Source: Branchinecta lynchi (Eukaryota; Arthropoda; Branchiopoda; Anostraca; Branchinectidae). Taken from it: a stretch of DNA of 64,000 nucleotides. Shown here piece after piece: positions 20,760 through 31,306 of the stretch. A model generated the notes under the pieces. It was not told where the DNA came from, ran no database searches, and saw only the letters and a program-made list of their open reading frames with translations. The position numbers were made by a program, and so were the translations under genes. The first letter of the stretch is position 1; every line of letters begins with the position of its first letter. The stretch lies in assembly GCA_023053575.1 (NCBI GenBank), contig JAKZAP010000012.1, positions 22,618,780 to 22,682,779 of the forward strand, given 5' to 3'.

Positions 20760-23700
20760 CTAAGAAAAAATACATACTTTAGCTAACTACTAAATTTCCA
20801 GGAAAGCTTCGCTATTTTTTTTTCCTTTCTGTACTATGGTGTTTACGGATCATTCAGAATGCAGACCGATAATCACATAAGTTAGGTAAGTGACTGTCAC
20901 TTTTCGCTTTTTTCCTATTTTGTCTTTTTTTTTATCAGTCTATCGATATTCTCATCTTTTTCTACTTTATATGGTTAACTATGTTTAATCGTGACCATGC
21001 CTTGCTCTCGGCAGATATATGATTATCTGACTGGTACGAAAATGTAAGTTGGTTAATAAAATATCCTTGACCCATTCAGTTTTCTTGATTAAATATGTCT
21101 CTCAAATATTTACACACAAATAGTTTGAAAACTAGCAGGGCGCAAAGAGTCCCTGACACGTCGCCTAACGCTTTTTAAACGGAATGTTGCGTGTTTACAT
21201 TATCAAGACATGATTTGTGGCGTCCTTATTTAATCCATGGAGTCTAGATATATGCCCCACAAAGCAGACGTAGCCTACTGCGCTTTTAACCTGACATTCA
21301 GATTTGACAGAAGAATCTAGTCCAACGACTTCCCTTTCCAAGTCAGAAGAGAGTCCTCCCCTAGGTAATGCACAATGGCTGCAAACCAACTACGTAACAC
21401 TGACAAACTAGGTAAATACTGTCAACTTTTTACAGTCCATTTGATTGTCGGAACGAGGTCACCAGCTTTGGCATGTTTCATCTCAGGAAACCTTAGTGGA
21501 GGATGTACATCAAATTTATACATATGAAATAGTGAAATCGAAGAACTTTAAAATTGTCCGATATTAATTAAGTTATGAATAGTCCTTCAGCTTTTCGACG
21601 ACCCAATCGAACAGCAAAAACAGCAGCCGTGTCCAGAATGAAATCACAGCACCAGCTTTAACTCCAACCAATTTTCAGGGAAGAAGTTCATAAAATTAGA
21701 CATTTAAGGCAGAATCTTTAACTGTTTCCGCGCAAGTCCAATTTTCAGCTTGAGCGGCTCGAGCCTGAAGAGGACCCTTGTGAAGAGGGCCAAAATATGG
21801 CTCTAATAAAATGTAGCTGAGTTATCCGCTTTGCACCGTCAAATAATCAGTGATGCTATTATTTTGAATCGGAAGAACTAAAGCAGCTTTGAAATTTAGA
21901 ATTCGATCAAGTTGTTTAAAGAAAATCTGAGTTCGTTCAGAAATTCTGAACGAACATTCGTTCAAGTTGTTTAAATAAAACGCGCCATCTTCAACGAGAA
22001 TTGGAGGAGCAGCTCATAAAGTATGACATTTACAATAAAGATATAAATAACAAAGTCGGTTTGAAAAAAAATAATCTCTAACCTTTCTGGCATTTGAAGA
22101 GATGGTATTGGCCAGGAATGACTCCATGTAAGAAGACAGGGGAACGCCTCTGACGGTGATTACTGCTTCCTGTTTTAAGTGTGTCTTTGTTGAGTCTGCT
22201 GGGTCCTGTGTGTAGGAAACTCGCTCGTCGACGGACAAAACGTTGCAGAATGTAAGCTGAAAGATAAAATCATCCATTTTCCAACTCTCTTTCACATGTT
22301 TCTATACCTAATTCGAGCTTACTCACGGATTGATTAGCGACAAAGCCTCTCAACTACCTAAACAAACAAAACAAGAGCTATGAGCCCATATAGCACTTGA
22401 TCCTACTAAGAAGTGAATGAGGGGTCATAAAATTACTCCTCCTCCAACTCCCTCACCGTCGCCGGATGCGCCTTCAACCCCCCCCCCCCCCCAATCCTAT
22501 CTCCAAGGCCGGATGTGGACGTTTCGAACATCTAGGGCTTCTGCTCCAGCGACCCATCCACTCGAACAGAACCACCCGTTCATATCGAAAATCATATTTC
22601 TGGTAAACCTTATGTTCGTGAAACGATTCGGACACAAAAAAAGGCAAATCTATGGCATCTGCTTCTGCCACTCACCTAGCTTCATTCCAACCAAAACCCT
22701 CCCAACTTCGCCCACCGAGGGCCTGGACTCAGAACGTCACATTTGGGGTTAAACTTTTGTATCGTTCAAGTTTCATTCCAATCCCACCATCCCACCATTT
22801 GCTTGTTAATTTGTTTTATGCGATACGGCCTTGTTATGTCATAGTTGTCGTTTTATATTTTAGGCCAGTTATGTAGGTGTTTACTATGTTTTTTACTCTC
22901 CGATTTCTGGAGGAAATAAATTATTCGAACTGAATTGAACTGAATCCGCTTTGTCTCTATGCATGTCAAAGTGCGTGTTCCACCCTACCTATCATGGTTA
23001 CTACGTATGACGTCGCATAGTAGCTATTAGTTACTATTCCGAGAAGGTTGGAACGGTCAGCGTAGTAACTTTTCACGAGGTTGGAACGAAAATAGTAACT
23101 AATAGTTACTACTGTTAGAAGGATGGAACACGCTAAAAAATCTATTCGCTCGAACTCTTTAAACTCACGAACGGTGAATCAGGGCATATGCTCCTATCGC
23201 CCATCACATTTCGATCGAATCGGATGAAAGGTTCGAAACTTGTTGATTCCCCCTCCCACCACGGATGATGGATCCGGGAAAGGAAGGTTTCTTAGAGCAC
23301 TGGATCGGGTCCTTTGTACGCACGCCAAGTTTCATTGTCGCAGCTTACGCCAAAGTACTTAGACTAGAAAAATTTGAACAGACAGATTGCTATATGGCAC
23401 TTGAGGCGAAGGCTGCAAATCCTGTGATTAAATCCGGGACTCGGAGAGTCTGACAGTGGAATTCATATGTACTCAAACCTCTCAACTGCGGTATGTAATC
23501 CAAAAGGCAACTTTTTTTGCTTCTTTACTTTGTAGGTTATACTTTCTGCAAGCCAACAGAGCAACAGATTAACAGTAACGTTACTACGAATCCACATTAC
23601 CGTCTCAAAGATAGTGAGGCATTATAACAGAGAGCCCAACCTGCGTAGCCTATAACACGAGCCTTACGTTTCTGGTGTACATTGTGACCTCTTTCTTTGC

Positions 23701-23923
23701 TGGGTCGATTGCTGAGTGTTCTCTTGCATAGCAAAAATCTGCTGCACCAACAATTCTTTTGGCCCAGTCGGGCATGTGCCATGTGGATGTTATCAGACGG
23801 TGCGAATGTAGAGTTCCATCCGATTTTACACTTCTGTCTAATACATCAATTGCAACAACTGCTTGATTGTGTGGGTTAGGGTACTTTCTCCACATTGCTT
23901 GTGCTACTGTTTCCCATGGGTGG
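20595..23923 (-). CDS. PRELID3B: PRELI domain-containing protein 3B (slowmo), first exon not found
   Basis: Three exons on the minus strand join in frame: 23923-23668, 22256-22083 and 20759-20595 (stop TAA). They give about 197 residues of the PRELI/MSF1 domain. Family phrases are HPWETVAQAMWRKYPNP, VVAIDVLDR, LHSHRLITSTW, HSAIDP, LSVDERV, QEAVITVRGVPLSSYME, TISSNARK and MAMEWVIDVI. Proteins of this family shuttle phospholipid (phosphatidylserine for PRELID3) across the mitochondrial intermembrane space with TRIAP1. The first base of exon 23923 completes a codon, so a small exon encoding about 11 residues (start Met to the Asp before HPWE) must lie upstream. I could not locate it. The tail after VINTEV differs in sequence from vertebrates, as usual for this family. 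Confidence 0.9.
21590..21860 (+). pseudogene. Old PLE tail relic inside PRELID3B intron
   Basis: CAATCGAACAGCAAAAACAG, CAGCCGTGTC and ATCACAGCACCAG match the end of the PLE ORF (30826-30879). Further on, GAGCCTGAAGAGGACCCTTG and AGGGCCAAAATATGGCT are a decayed version of the hammerhead-like motif (its core GAAA is now CAAA). It is clearly older than the 27-34-kb insertion. Confidence 0.65.
22083..22256 (-). CDS. PRELID3B: PRELID3B middle exon
   Basis: Acceptor TTATCTTTCAG, donor GTTAGAG. 174 bases, exactly 58 codons, carrying LSVDERVSYTQD, QEAVITVRGVPLSSYME and TISSNARK. Confidence 0.92.
22973..23134. repeat. MITE-C short copy
   Basis: 162 bp, starts GCGTGTTCCACCCTACC and ends GGATGGAACACGC. 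Internally deleted relative to 49545-49849 but keeps the TAGTTACTA palindromes. It sits in the PRELID3B intron. Confidence 0.8.
23668..23923 (-). CDS. PRELID3B: PRELID3B first recognised exon
   Basis: Acceptor TTTTATTTTAG, donor GTAAGGC. Encodes HPWETVAQAM to VTMYTRN, the first strands and helix of the PRELI domain. Confidence 0.92.
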
Positions 23924-24309
23924 CTAAAATAAAACGAGATAGTTAAAGTCTTGAAACTTATCTCTCTGAAAAGGTAGAGTCTATCTGTAATATGCGACAT
24001 ATTCTATTAGCCACAAAATAATCTCCATTTTTAGGGGACAAGGCTCTAAATTTTATGTATATGCTACAGGGGCACGGGAGGTCTACCTGAGTGTTGATGG
24101 TACAGTGCAACCCACCACTGATCCCTGTTTTTTGGAAAATTAGGTATACTCAGTGTTGGGAATAGACCATCCCATTCGAATCTGATTGTTTCCTGAGCTT
24201 CAAACCCAGCATTTTGCAGGTAACTGTGGTTTAGAATAGTTTGTTCCATGTGGGTCTACTTAACATTGACATAGCCTATCCTGGTCCAGTGCCCAGCTGC
24301 TAAGTACCC

Positions 24310-25045
24310 CAATAACAAGACCAAAGGTGTCGATGGGATCACAAAAATCTAATATATAATGTATACAGATAAATATTTTTAGTTGAAATATTTAGAATAG
24401 ATCAAAGTTTAAAGTGGGGGATGAAACAGGTTGGATATTTTAAAAACTAATTGTCTTTTACAGATTGTTGTGCTTATCAGATGAGAAGTTTGACATTCTG
24501 GTCAAGTCCGGTTGTTCTTGGTTATATGTGTTTGGACAGCCTTGAGCTTCAATAAAATGGCCAAATTCGTGATGAATCATTTGTCCAGCAAGAAAACTAA
24601 GTTCAGATATGGATGTCTCATAAAACATAAATGTTTTTACCGTAAATTAAAAACCCTTCTCTGCCTCTAAATACAGGACTAAAGGACCCAGCTACGAACT
24701 TGACCTGTACTTAGTCAATGAATCCTAAGCTTGAACAACATATACCAACCCCTTCGACCTTTGATTACACTAGCTCTCTCGGACGTTCATAGATTATGTC
24801 ATCATCCACACGCAGAGCTATACTAGTGTGAACAAAGGGGTAGGGACTGCTATAATTGGTCGACAGATTTTGTGTCCGGTTTTTGCCAGATTCCAGGTGA
24901 ACTACTTGCCGGGTGAGAAAATAACTTTCATATTCGGATTCAGCGTGTCTCCTTACCTCTAAATCAACTATCTCAATAGCTTTCAAAAACATTTGTTTGC
25001 CTCTTAATTTGAAACCCCTACCCCACCCACAAATATATATGGCTA
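24310..25045 (+). repeat. Satellite-bearing dispersed element J, short version
   Basis: Left end words AACAAGACCAAAG and TCGATGGGATC and right end AAATATATATGGCTACAG match the copy at 50965-51757. Between them is one clear monomer with GTCCGGTTTTTGCCAGATTC, GGTGAACTACTTGCCGGGT and GATTCAGCGTGTCT (24870-24960), plus a decayed one. The 51-kb copy has four. Confidence 0.65.
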
Positions 25046-25499
25046 CAGAGCCCATCTTCGAGCTTGACCTGCACTTTGACCCAAAGGACCCTCCCAAGAG
25101 TTTTATCGAAATATCTCAATCCCCTCGACAGCTATCGTGTGGACAGACAGACAACTTTTACGATGTCACAGGTATCCCTCCACTTATGTTTTGGGATCCC
25201 AAAAACAGTTTGAGGGAAAATACTGTGCTATCAAATTCAGGCTGCCAAAATTTATTCAGGAAAATTAACATAATTTCTTAACCTAAAGTTGTCGAAAAGA
25301 CATCTGGAAAATCCTTCCCATAAGATAAATCCTTATGGGAAGGAATTGAGGTATGCTGCAAAAAAGATACCATCAGGGGTGATTCTGTTCCAAGTTTGCT
25401 TAACATAAAGATAATGCCTTGGCATGAGTTGTAGCCAGATCATAGCCTAGCCTACCTCTTCTGACGTTAATTCCTGCAACAACCCTTGCGTACCACAAA

Positions 25500-27090
25500 T
25501 CCCTGATTAGTAAGTACGGTACCCTAAAGCTAAGACTTTGTTAAGTGTAACCCGTAAACTTTCTAAGTTAAAACGCACTTCTGTTGCTCCTTTTGATATT
25601 CCAGTTGTTCTCGTTAAAGCATTTGCTAATAGCTTTCCCCTTCATATAATCTACAATAACATAAGTAGAACAGGTTATTTTCCAAAGAAATGGAAGAAAG
25701 GTTTTATCACCCTCATCAAATGATTTCTCTGGTGTACGGCCGATCACAGTTACATCAATTTTCAGCAGCATTTACGAAAGTTTCGTTGCCACATGGCTTA
25801 AAGAATATCTTTTAAAAGTCACTGATCGAAAGCAGTTTGGTAACATTCCTAAGTGTTCTACAGTACATTACCTAGTTAATTTGATTGATTTTATTTTGCA
25901 TCTAGATGAACCTGGCAAATGGATACATTTAATTGCACTTGATTTTTAAAAGGCATTTGACCTTGTTGACCATATAATTCTTTCAGAAAAAATGGCGGAA
26001 AACAATATACCCGATTTTATCGTCAAAATCATCAAGAGCTTCTTGACAAATAGAGAGCAAACTGTAAAGTATAAAGGCCATTTTTCTACTTCTTTACCAG
26101 TTTTTGTGGAGTTCCACAAGGAACTGTGATCGGTCCGCTGTGCTTCCTCCTCATGATAAATGAAATTGCTGCTGGGCTGGAGGACAGTTGGAAATACGTT
26201 GACGATTTGTCCCTAGCGGAAGTCGTATCTGAGGATTTGAAAAGTAACGCTGCCGGTTTCATCGACCAGGTTACCTCAGAAGCGACTGAAATGAATATGG
26301 TCGTGAATAAAGATAAGTGCTCGGTTACGACCTTTTCTTTTCTTAGAAAAACTCGCCCGTCTTTCGAACCTCCTATCGACCCTGTGCTCATCAGTGATAA
26401 AACAACGCTACTAGGTGTGGTGATCTTTTATGACCTTTCATGGCATGAAAATACAAAGACAATTGTAAAGAAAGCTAACAGCGCAATTCAAATGCTAAAA
26501 ACACTGAAAAAGTTTCGGGGTCCTAAGGACAAGCTAAAGCTAATGTTTTGCTCTTTCATTCGACCGTTAGTCGAACATGCTTGTCCGGGAGGGCACCCTG
26601 CTCTTACCCAAGGTTCAGATTGATACAATAGAGCGAGTTCAGAAGAGATCGCTGCAAATTATCTATGGCGGTTCCCCCCTACCATACTCTTTTTACCTCA
26701 AAGAATTAGAACTGAATCCCTTTCTTCCCGCCGCGAAAAACTATGCCGCAACTTATGCTCCTCCCTTCTCCAGAACCCCATGTACCGTTCATTCCTTCCC
26801 TCACCTTTTGTTCCTGTAAGATCTCGTCCTCCCCGAGAAGTGGCTGAAAAGGTTCCCAAACTGACCCCAATCTACTGTAACACTATGCGCTACAGCAGAA
26901 GCTTTGTGCCGAGCTTCGTAAAGCAGTACAATGATCTTTAGCATTTATCTGCCTTGTTAATTTTATTTTATTTTAAATTATCTGTTGACAACATATTTTA
27001 TCTCTGTTTATGACTACAAAAACATCGTATTTGGGCTCTGCCCACGAGATATATGTTTTGCTTTATTATTAAATAAATTGAAATTGAAAG
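25500..27090 (+). pseudogene. CR1/Jockey-like LINE, RT domain and 3' end, broken
   Basis: In order: finger region with SVAPFDIPVVLVKAF and KKWKKGFITLIK (25575-25720), KAFDLVDH (25950), GVPQGTVIGPLCF (26110), WKYVDDLSL with the catalytic YVDD (26190), the thumb region ending PLVEHACP (26575), RVQKRSLQIIYG (26640) and the terminal SFVPSFVKQYNDL with a stop at 26941. At least four frameshifts and an in-frame stop (25948) separate these. The 3' tail ends AAATAAATTGAAATTGAAAG near 27090. The 5' end is truncated, as usual for LINEs. Confidence 0.8.
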
Positions 27091-27281
27091 TGCACACACA
27101 GTCCGGTAAGATTCCGTACACGAAAACGCGCATGCGAAATTCGCGTCACTATGGCCGACAGGTTTTTCAGATAAAACTTTGTCCCAGATTTGAAAAATCA
27201 ACTGCTTAGCCTACAGTCAGATAATGCTGATTGATTGCCGAATGTTTGCAAATTCTCTGTCATTAAAAAATCTCTATTTTA

Positions 27282-27315
27282 AATATTCTTTGAGCCCAAG
27301 CTGACTTTGAAACAT
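27282..27315 (-). repeat. PLE terminal 34-bp tail extension
   Basis: Reads on the minus strand as the sequence GTTTCAAAGTCAGCTTGGGC followed by TCAAAGAATATTT, beyond the point where the opposite end (34323) stops. Such an unequal terminal extension is described for Penelope elements. The same tail closes the small PLE insertions near 12.2, 42.0 and 43.4 kb. Confidence 0.75.
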
Positions 27316-27361
27316 TTATTCAAACAATGTTTACACGGATACGTCAGCTCTGATTTTTCAT

Positions 27362-27408
27362 CAGCGATATTTCGGCCCTTCTTGGCAAGGGTCCTCGTCA
27401 GGCTGTCA
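27362..27408 (-). ncRNA. Hammerhead-ribozyme-like motif in PLE terminal repeat
   Basis: On the minus strand: CAGC, core CTGACGAG, stem II GGACCCTT/AAGGGCC with one bulged A, core CGAAA, then TATC and GCTG. GCTG pairs with the leading CAGC to make stem I. Stem III is reduced to ATAT, which is self-complementary, so efficient cleavage may need a dimer. The predicted cut is after TATC. Confidence 0.65.
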
Positions 27409-27742
27409 ATCTTCTTGTTCAACTTCGGGGAAGGAAACAAACCTGTAACAAATAACTGAAACTTCTACCGACTATAAATATCTTATTAAGGTAAATTATC
27501 TTCAAGTACCAGTATAATGAAAAAACTAGTCCTGAGATTTAATTTTTGACAACGACGCTGTTTCCGCTGCATGACTGGGGCGATGACAGGAAAGGGTTTT
27601 TTCTGCACTTTGATCAACTTCGGTTTTTTCATTAATAAGGGGCTGAAAACTTAAATATTATTGTATTAATGACCTCGTTCTACGTTTCTATTATGAGTGC
27701 TTGCCTGAATCTATTACTTTGAATAATCACTGCACGGAAAAA

Positions 27743-29948
27743 CTAGTGCTGAGATTTAATTTTTGACACGGCTGCTGTTTTTGCTGCACGATTGGGGCGA
27801 CGGCAAGAAATATTTTTTTCTGCATTTTGATCGACTTTGGTTTTGTTGTTAATAAGGGACTGAGGCTTAAATTTTCTTCCCTTAATAACCCCGTTCCACG
27901 TTTCCGGTAAAGAGTACTCGCCTGTATCTCGGTTAATGCCTGTTTGGTTTTTCTTTATCTCAACGGCTTCTCGAATGGTTTGATGGAGTCCGGTGCACGT
28001 TGCAAGAATTTGGGCTTTTTCAAAATGTACTGAATGGGATGGGTTTTCGAAAATATGTTCTGCAAGTGCAGATTTGAAAGTATAGTTATGACGGTGTCCG
28101 TTGGAGAGGGCGTGGTCAATTTCTTGCTCATGCTCTGCAAGTCGTTTTCCGAAAGTTCTCTCTGTCCTTCCTACGTAACGCTTTCCGCAATCACAAGGTA
28201 TTGAATAAATGCCTCTTTGGTACTGATTTGGGACTTTATCTTTTCCGGAGTTTAGGTAAGACAGCAAAGTATTTTGGGTTCTGTGAAAGACTTGGATGTT
28301 GTATTTTTTCAAACTTTTGGACAATTTTTCGGTTACTCCGCGGACGTACGGAAGGTAAACGCGGGCATTTTTTTCTTCTACCTCACCATTACTAGTAGAA
28401 CTTACAGGATCTTTGGGGGATGAATGCAGCTTCAGTCGTCTTCTGATGATCTGTTCAACCAGTTGAATGGGGTATTTGTTTCCAAACAGGACGTCCCGAA
28501 TGTGGCAAAGTTCGTCATCTAGGAGATTTTTGTCGCAAATTTTGATGGCTCGGTCGACTAGTGAGATAACTACTCCGCGTTTCACATATTCTGGCTGGTA
28601 AGAATCATATGGAAGGTATCGATCGTTGTGGGTGGGTTTTCTGTAGACTGAGCAGACAAAACTTCCTTCACTGTTAGCAATCAAAACATCTAGGTACGGC
28701 AGCTTCTGTGCATCATTTTCAAATTCAATCGTGAACTGGATAGTCGGTTGAATTGAGTTTAAAGTGTCAACGAAACTCACAATGTCTGTTTTTTGGCCTT
28801 CCCATGCTGTGAAACTATCATCAACATAACGTTTGTAGAAACTTGGAACCATCGGCGCGATACTGAAAGCGATTTCTTCAATTTTCCTTAGCGTTAATTC
28901 GGCGAGTCCCTGCGAAATAGAGCTCCCCATCGCTGCTCCTTCATGCTGCCAGTAGAATTGCCCCATGTAGATGAAATATGTTGATTCCCAAACAAGTTTA
29001 AAACAATCTAGTATTTGGCTTACAGTTAGGGGGGTTTTGTCTGACAGTTCGGGATAGTTTTCTAGTGCTTCTTTTAGGGCATCTAGGGTGAAATCTTTCC
29101 TGAGACTGGTGAACAAAGATACAGCATCAATGCTTGCTTTTTGCGTTTCTTTGGTGACAGGGTATTTTCTTAACTCTTGGACAAAATCAATGGAATTTTT
29201 GATGTAATGCGGCCCTGAATCTAGGAGTGGCCTTATTAACGAAGCTAGAAATCTGTCTAATTTTTTAGTTGGGGCTCGAACGTTTGCTACTATTGGGCGA
29301 AGGGGTCTACCTGTTTTGTGCACTTTAACTACTCCATAGAAACGCGGTGCTACCGGCCCGGTTACTTTTAGGAACTGTTTCTGGGATTTTGAAATAGGGA
29401 GACTTTCTACGAGATTTCTTACTTTTTTGTCAATGGATGGGGTTGGATCACTTGGTATTGGGGTGTAGACATCTTTGTCTGCTAGGAGGTTTCGAATTTT
29501 CGTGTCGTACTCGTTCTGGTCAAGGACTACAATGGCGTTACCTTTGTCAGCTTTTGTGGTGATAAGAGATCCGTCTTTCCTTAGGCTCTTCAGGGCTTGC
29601 AATTCTTCTTTCGGGAGGTTCGGTTCTGGAGGGATGTTGATTCGGGACTGTAGCAAGTGGGCTGCATCTACTCTTGCTTTTTCAAAATCATCTACTTTTG
29701 CATCTTCATGGAAAAGACCTGTCTCAAAACTTGCTACAAATTCTTCTACTGGTGGTTCACGGGGCGCGATGTTGAATTTACATCCATGGGACAATGCATT
29801 AATTTGTGTTGGAGATAAAGTTTTGGAGCTAAAATTTAGTACGGAAGGTCCAGGGAGAACTTTCGGACTGTAAATCTGGGTTTTACTGTAGTTTTTGTTT
29901 TGAAGTCGAGAATATTTTTTCCGCAGCTTTTCGCGGTGTTTCCAACAA
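27743..29948 (-). pseudogene. PLE RT/GIY-YIG ORF, inverted copy, 5' truncated
   Basis: The frame is open from 30013 to the stop at 27743, but residues before about CWKHREKLRKK are a read-through of the opposite strand of the neighbouring direct copy, created by the head-to-head join at 29948. From there on it matches residues 129-863 of the complete ORF, including RT and the GIY-YIG domain. It carries YVDDS where the complete copy has YVDDG. It lacks the first roughly 128 residues and is not the intact protein. Confidence 0.85.
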
Positions 29949-30879
29949 CAGTGAAGGAAGTTTTGTCTGTTCAGTCTACAGAAAACCCACCCACAACGAT
30001 CGATACCTTCCATATGATTCTTACCAGCCAGAATATGTGAAACGCGGAGTAGTTATCTCACTAGTCGACCGAGCCATCAAAATTTGCGACAAAAATCTCC
30101 TAGATGACGAACTTTGCCACATTCGGGACGTCCTGTTTGGAAACAAATACCCCATTCAACTGGTTGAACAGATCATCAGAAGACGACTGAAGCTGCATTC
30201 ATCCCCCAAAGATCCTGTAAGTTCTACTAGTAATGGTGAGGTAGAAGAAAAAAATGCCCGCGTTTACCTTCCGTACGTCCGCGGAGTAACCGAAAAATTG
30301 TCCAAAAGTTTGAAAAAATACAACATCCAAGTCTTTCACAGAACCCAAAATACTTTGCTGTCTTACCTAAACTCCGGAAAAGATAAAGTCCCAAATCAGT
30401 ACCAAAGAGGCATTTATTCAATACCTTGTGATTGCGGAAAGCGTTACGTAGGAAGGACAGAGAGAACTTTCGGAAAACGACTTGCAGAGCATGAGCAAGA
30501 AATTGACCACGCCCTCTCCAACGGACACCGTCATAACTATACTTTCAAATCTGCACTTGCAGAACATATTTTCGAAAACCCATCCCATTCAGTACATTTT
30601 GAAAAAGCCCAAATTCTTGCAACGTGCACCGGACTCCATCAAACCATTCGAGAAGCCGTTGAGATAAAGAAAAACCAAACAGGCATTAACCGAGATACAG
30701 GCGAGTACTCTTTACCGGAAACGTGGAACGGGGTTATTAAGGGAAGAAAATTTAAGCCTCAGTCCCTTATTAACAACAAAACCAAAGTCGATCAAAATGC
30801 AGAAAAAAATATTTCTTGCCGTCGCCCCAATCGTGCAGCAAAAACAGCAGCCGTGTCAAAAATTAAATCTCAGCACTAG
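29949..30879 (+). pseudogene. PLE ORF C-terminal part, truncated direct copy
   Basis: Open in frame from the join (SEGSFVCSVYRKPTHNDRY) to the stop at 30879. It contains the post-RT connector and the GIY-YIG endonuclease (GIYSIPCDCGKRYVGRT) but no catalytic RT motifs. It lies directly upstream of the terminal repeat that begins the complete copy, the usual partial tandem arrangement of Penelope elements. The sequence is identical, or nearly so, to 32969-33898 of the complete copy. Confidence 0.85.
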
Positions 30880-31100
30880 TTTTTCCGTGCAGTGATTATT
30901 CAAAGTAATAGATTCAGGCAAGCACTCATAATAGAAACGTAGAACGAGGTCATTAATACAATAATATTTAAGTTTTCAGCCCCTTATTAATGAAAAAACC
31001 GAAGTTGATCAAAGTGCAGAAAAAACCCTTTCCTGTCATCGCCCCAGTCATGCAGCGGAAACAGCGTCGTTGTCAAAAATTAAATCTCAGGACTAGTTTT
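30692..31100 (+). repeat. Diverged tandem duplication of the PLE ORF tail
   Basis: The last roughly 190 bases of the ORF (30692-30883) recur at about 30909-31100 with an offset near 218 bases. Matched words: GATACAGGCGAGTACTC against GATTCAGGCAAGCACTC, AACGTGGAACGGGGT against AACGTAGAACGAGGT, CCCTTATTAA, GTCAAAAATTAAATCTCAG. The second copy has shifted frames and is non-coding. The same holds at 33711-34119 and inverted at about 27522-27931. Confidence 0.85.
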
Positions 31101-31306
31101 TTCATTATACTGGTACTTGAAGATAATTTACCTTAATAAGATATTTATAGTCGGTAGAAGTTTCAGTTATTTGTTACAGGTTTGTTTCCTTCCCCGAAGT
31201 TGAACAAGAAGATTGACAGCCTGACGAGGACCCTTGCCAAGAAGGGCCGAAATATCGCTGATGAAAAATCAGAGCTGACGTATCCGTGTAAACATTGTTT
31301 GAATAA
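30880..31306 (+). repeat. PLE terminal repeat (pLTR), internal copy
   Basis: About 427 bp, repeated at 33899-34323 and inverted at about 27316-27742. It holds the decayed ORF-tail duplication, the hammerhead-like motif and the start region of the next ORF. It separates the truncated and complete direct copies. Confidence 0.85.
31214..31262 (+). ncRNA. Hammerhead-ribozyme-like motif in PLE terminal repeat
   Basis: Core CTGACGAG 31221-31228, stem II GGACCCTT with AAGGGCC, core CGAAA 31248-31252, TATC 31253-31256, then GCTG pairing with CAGC at 31217-31220. It lies 50 bases upstream of the ORF start codon, so cleavage would set the 5' end of the ORF RNA. Confidence 0.65.

Noticed and set aside
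22417..22752. Proline-rich 111-codon frame
   Set aside because: It lies in the PRELID3B intron around a C-run, with no domain.
24064..24249. Possible PRELID3B first exon (minus-strand frame starting with Met)
   Set aside because: It does not contain the family start segment before HPWE and has no donor in the right phase.
29475..29873. 132-codon frame antisense to the PLE ORF (also at 31768-32166)
   Set aside because: Exact antisense shadow of a conserved coding region, present in both PLE copies.
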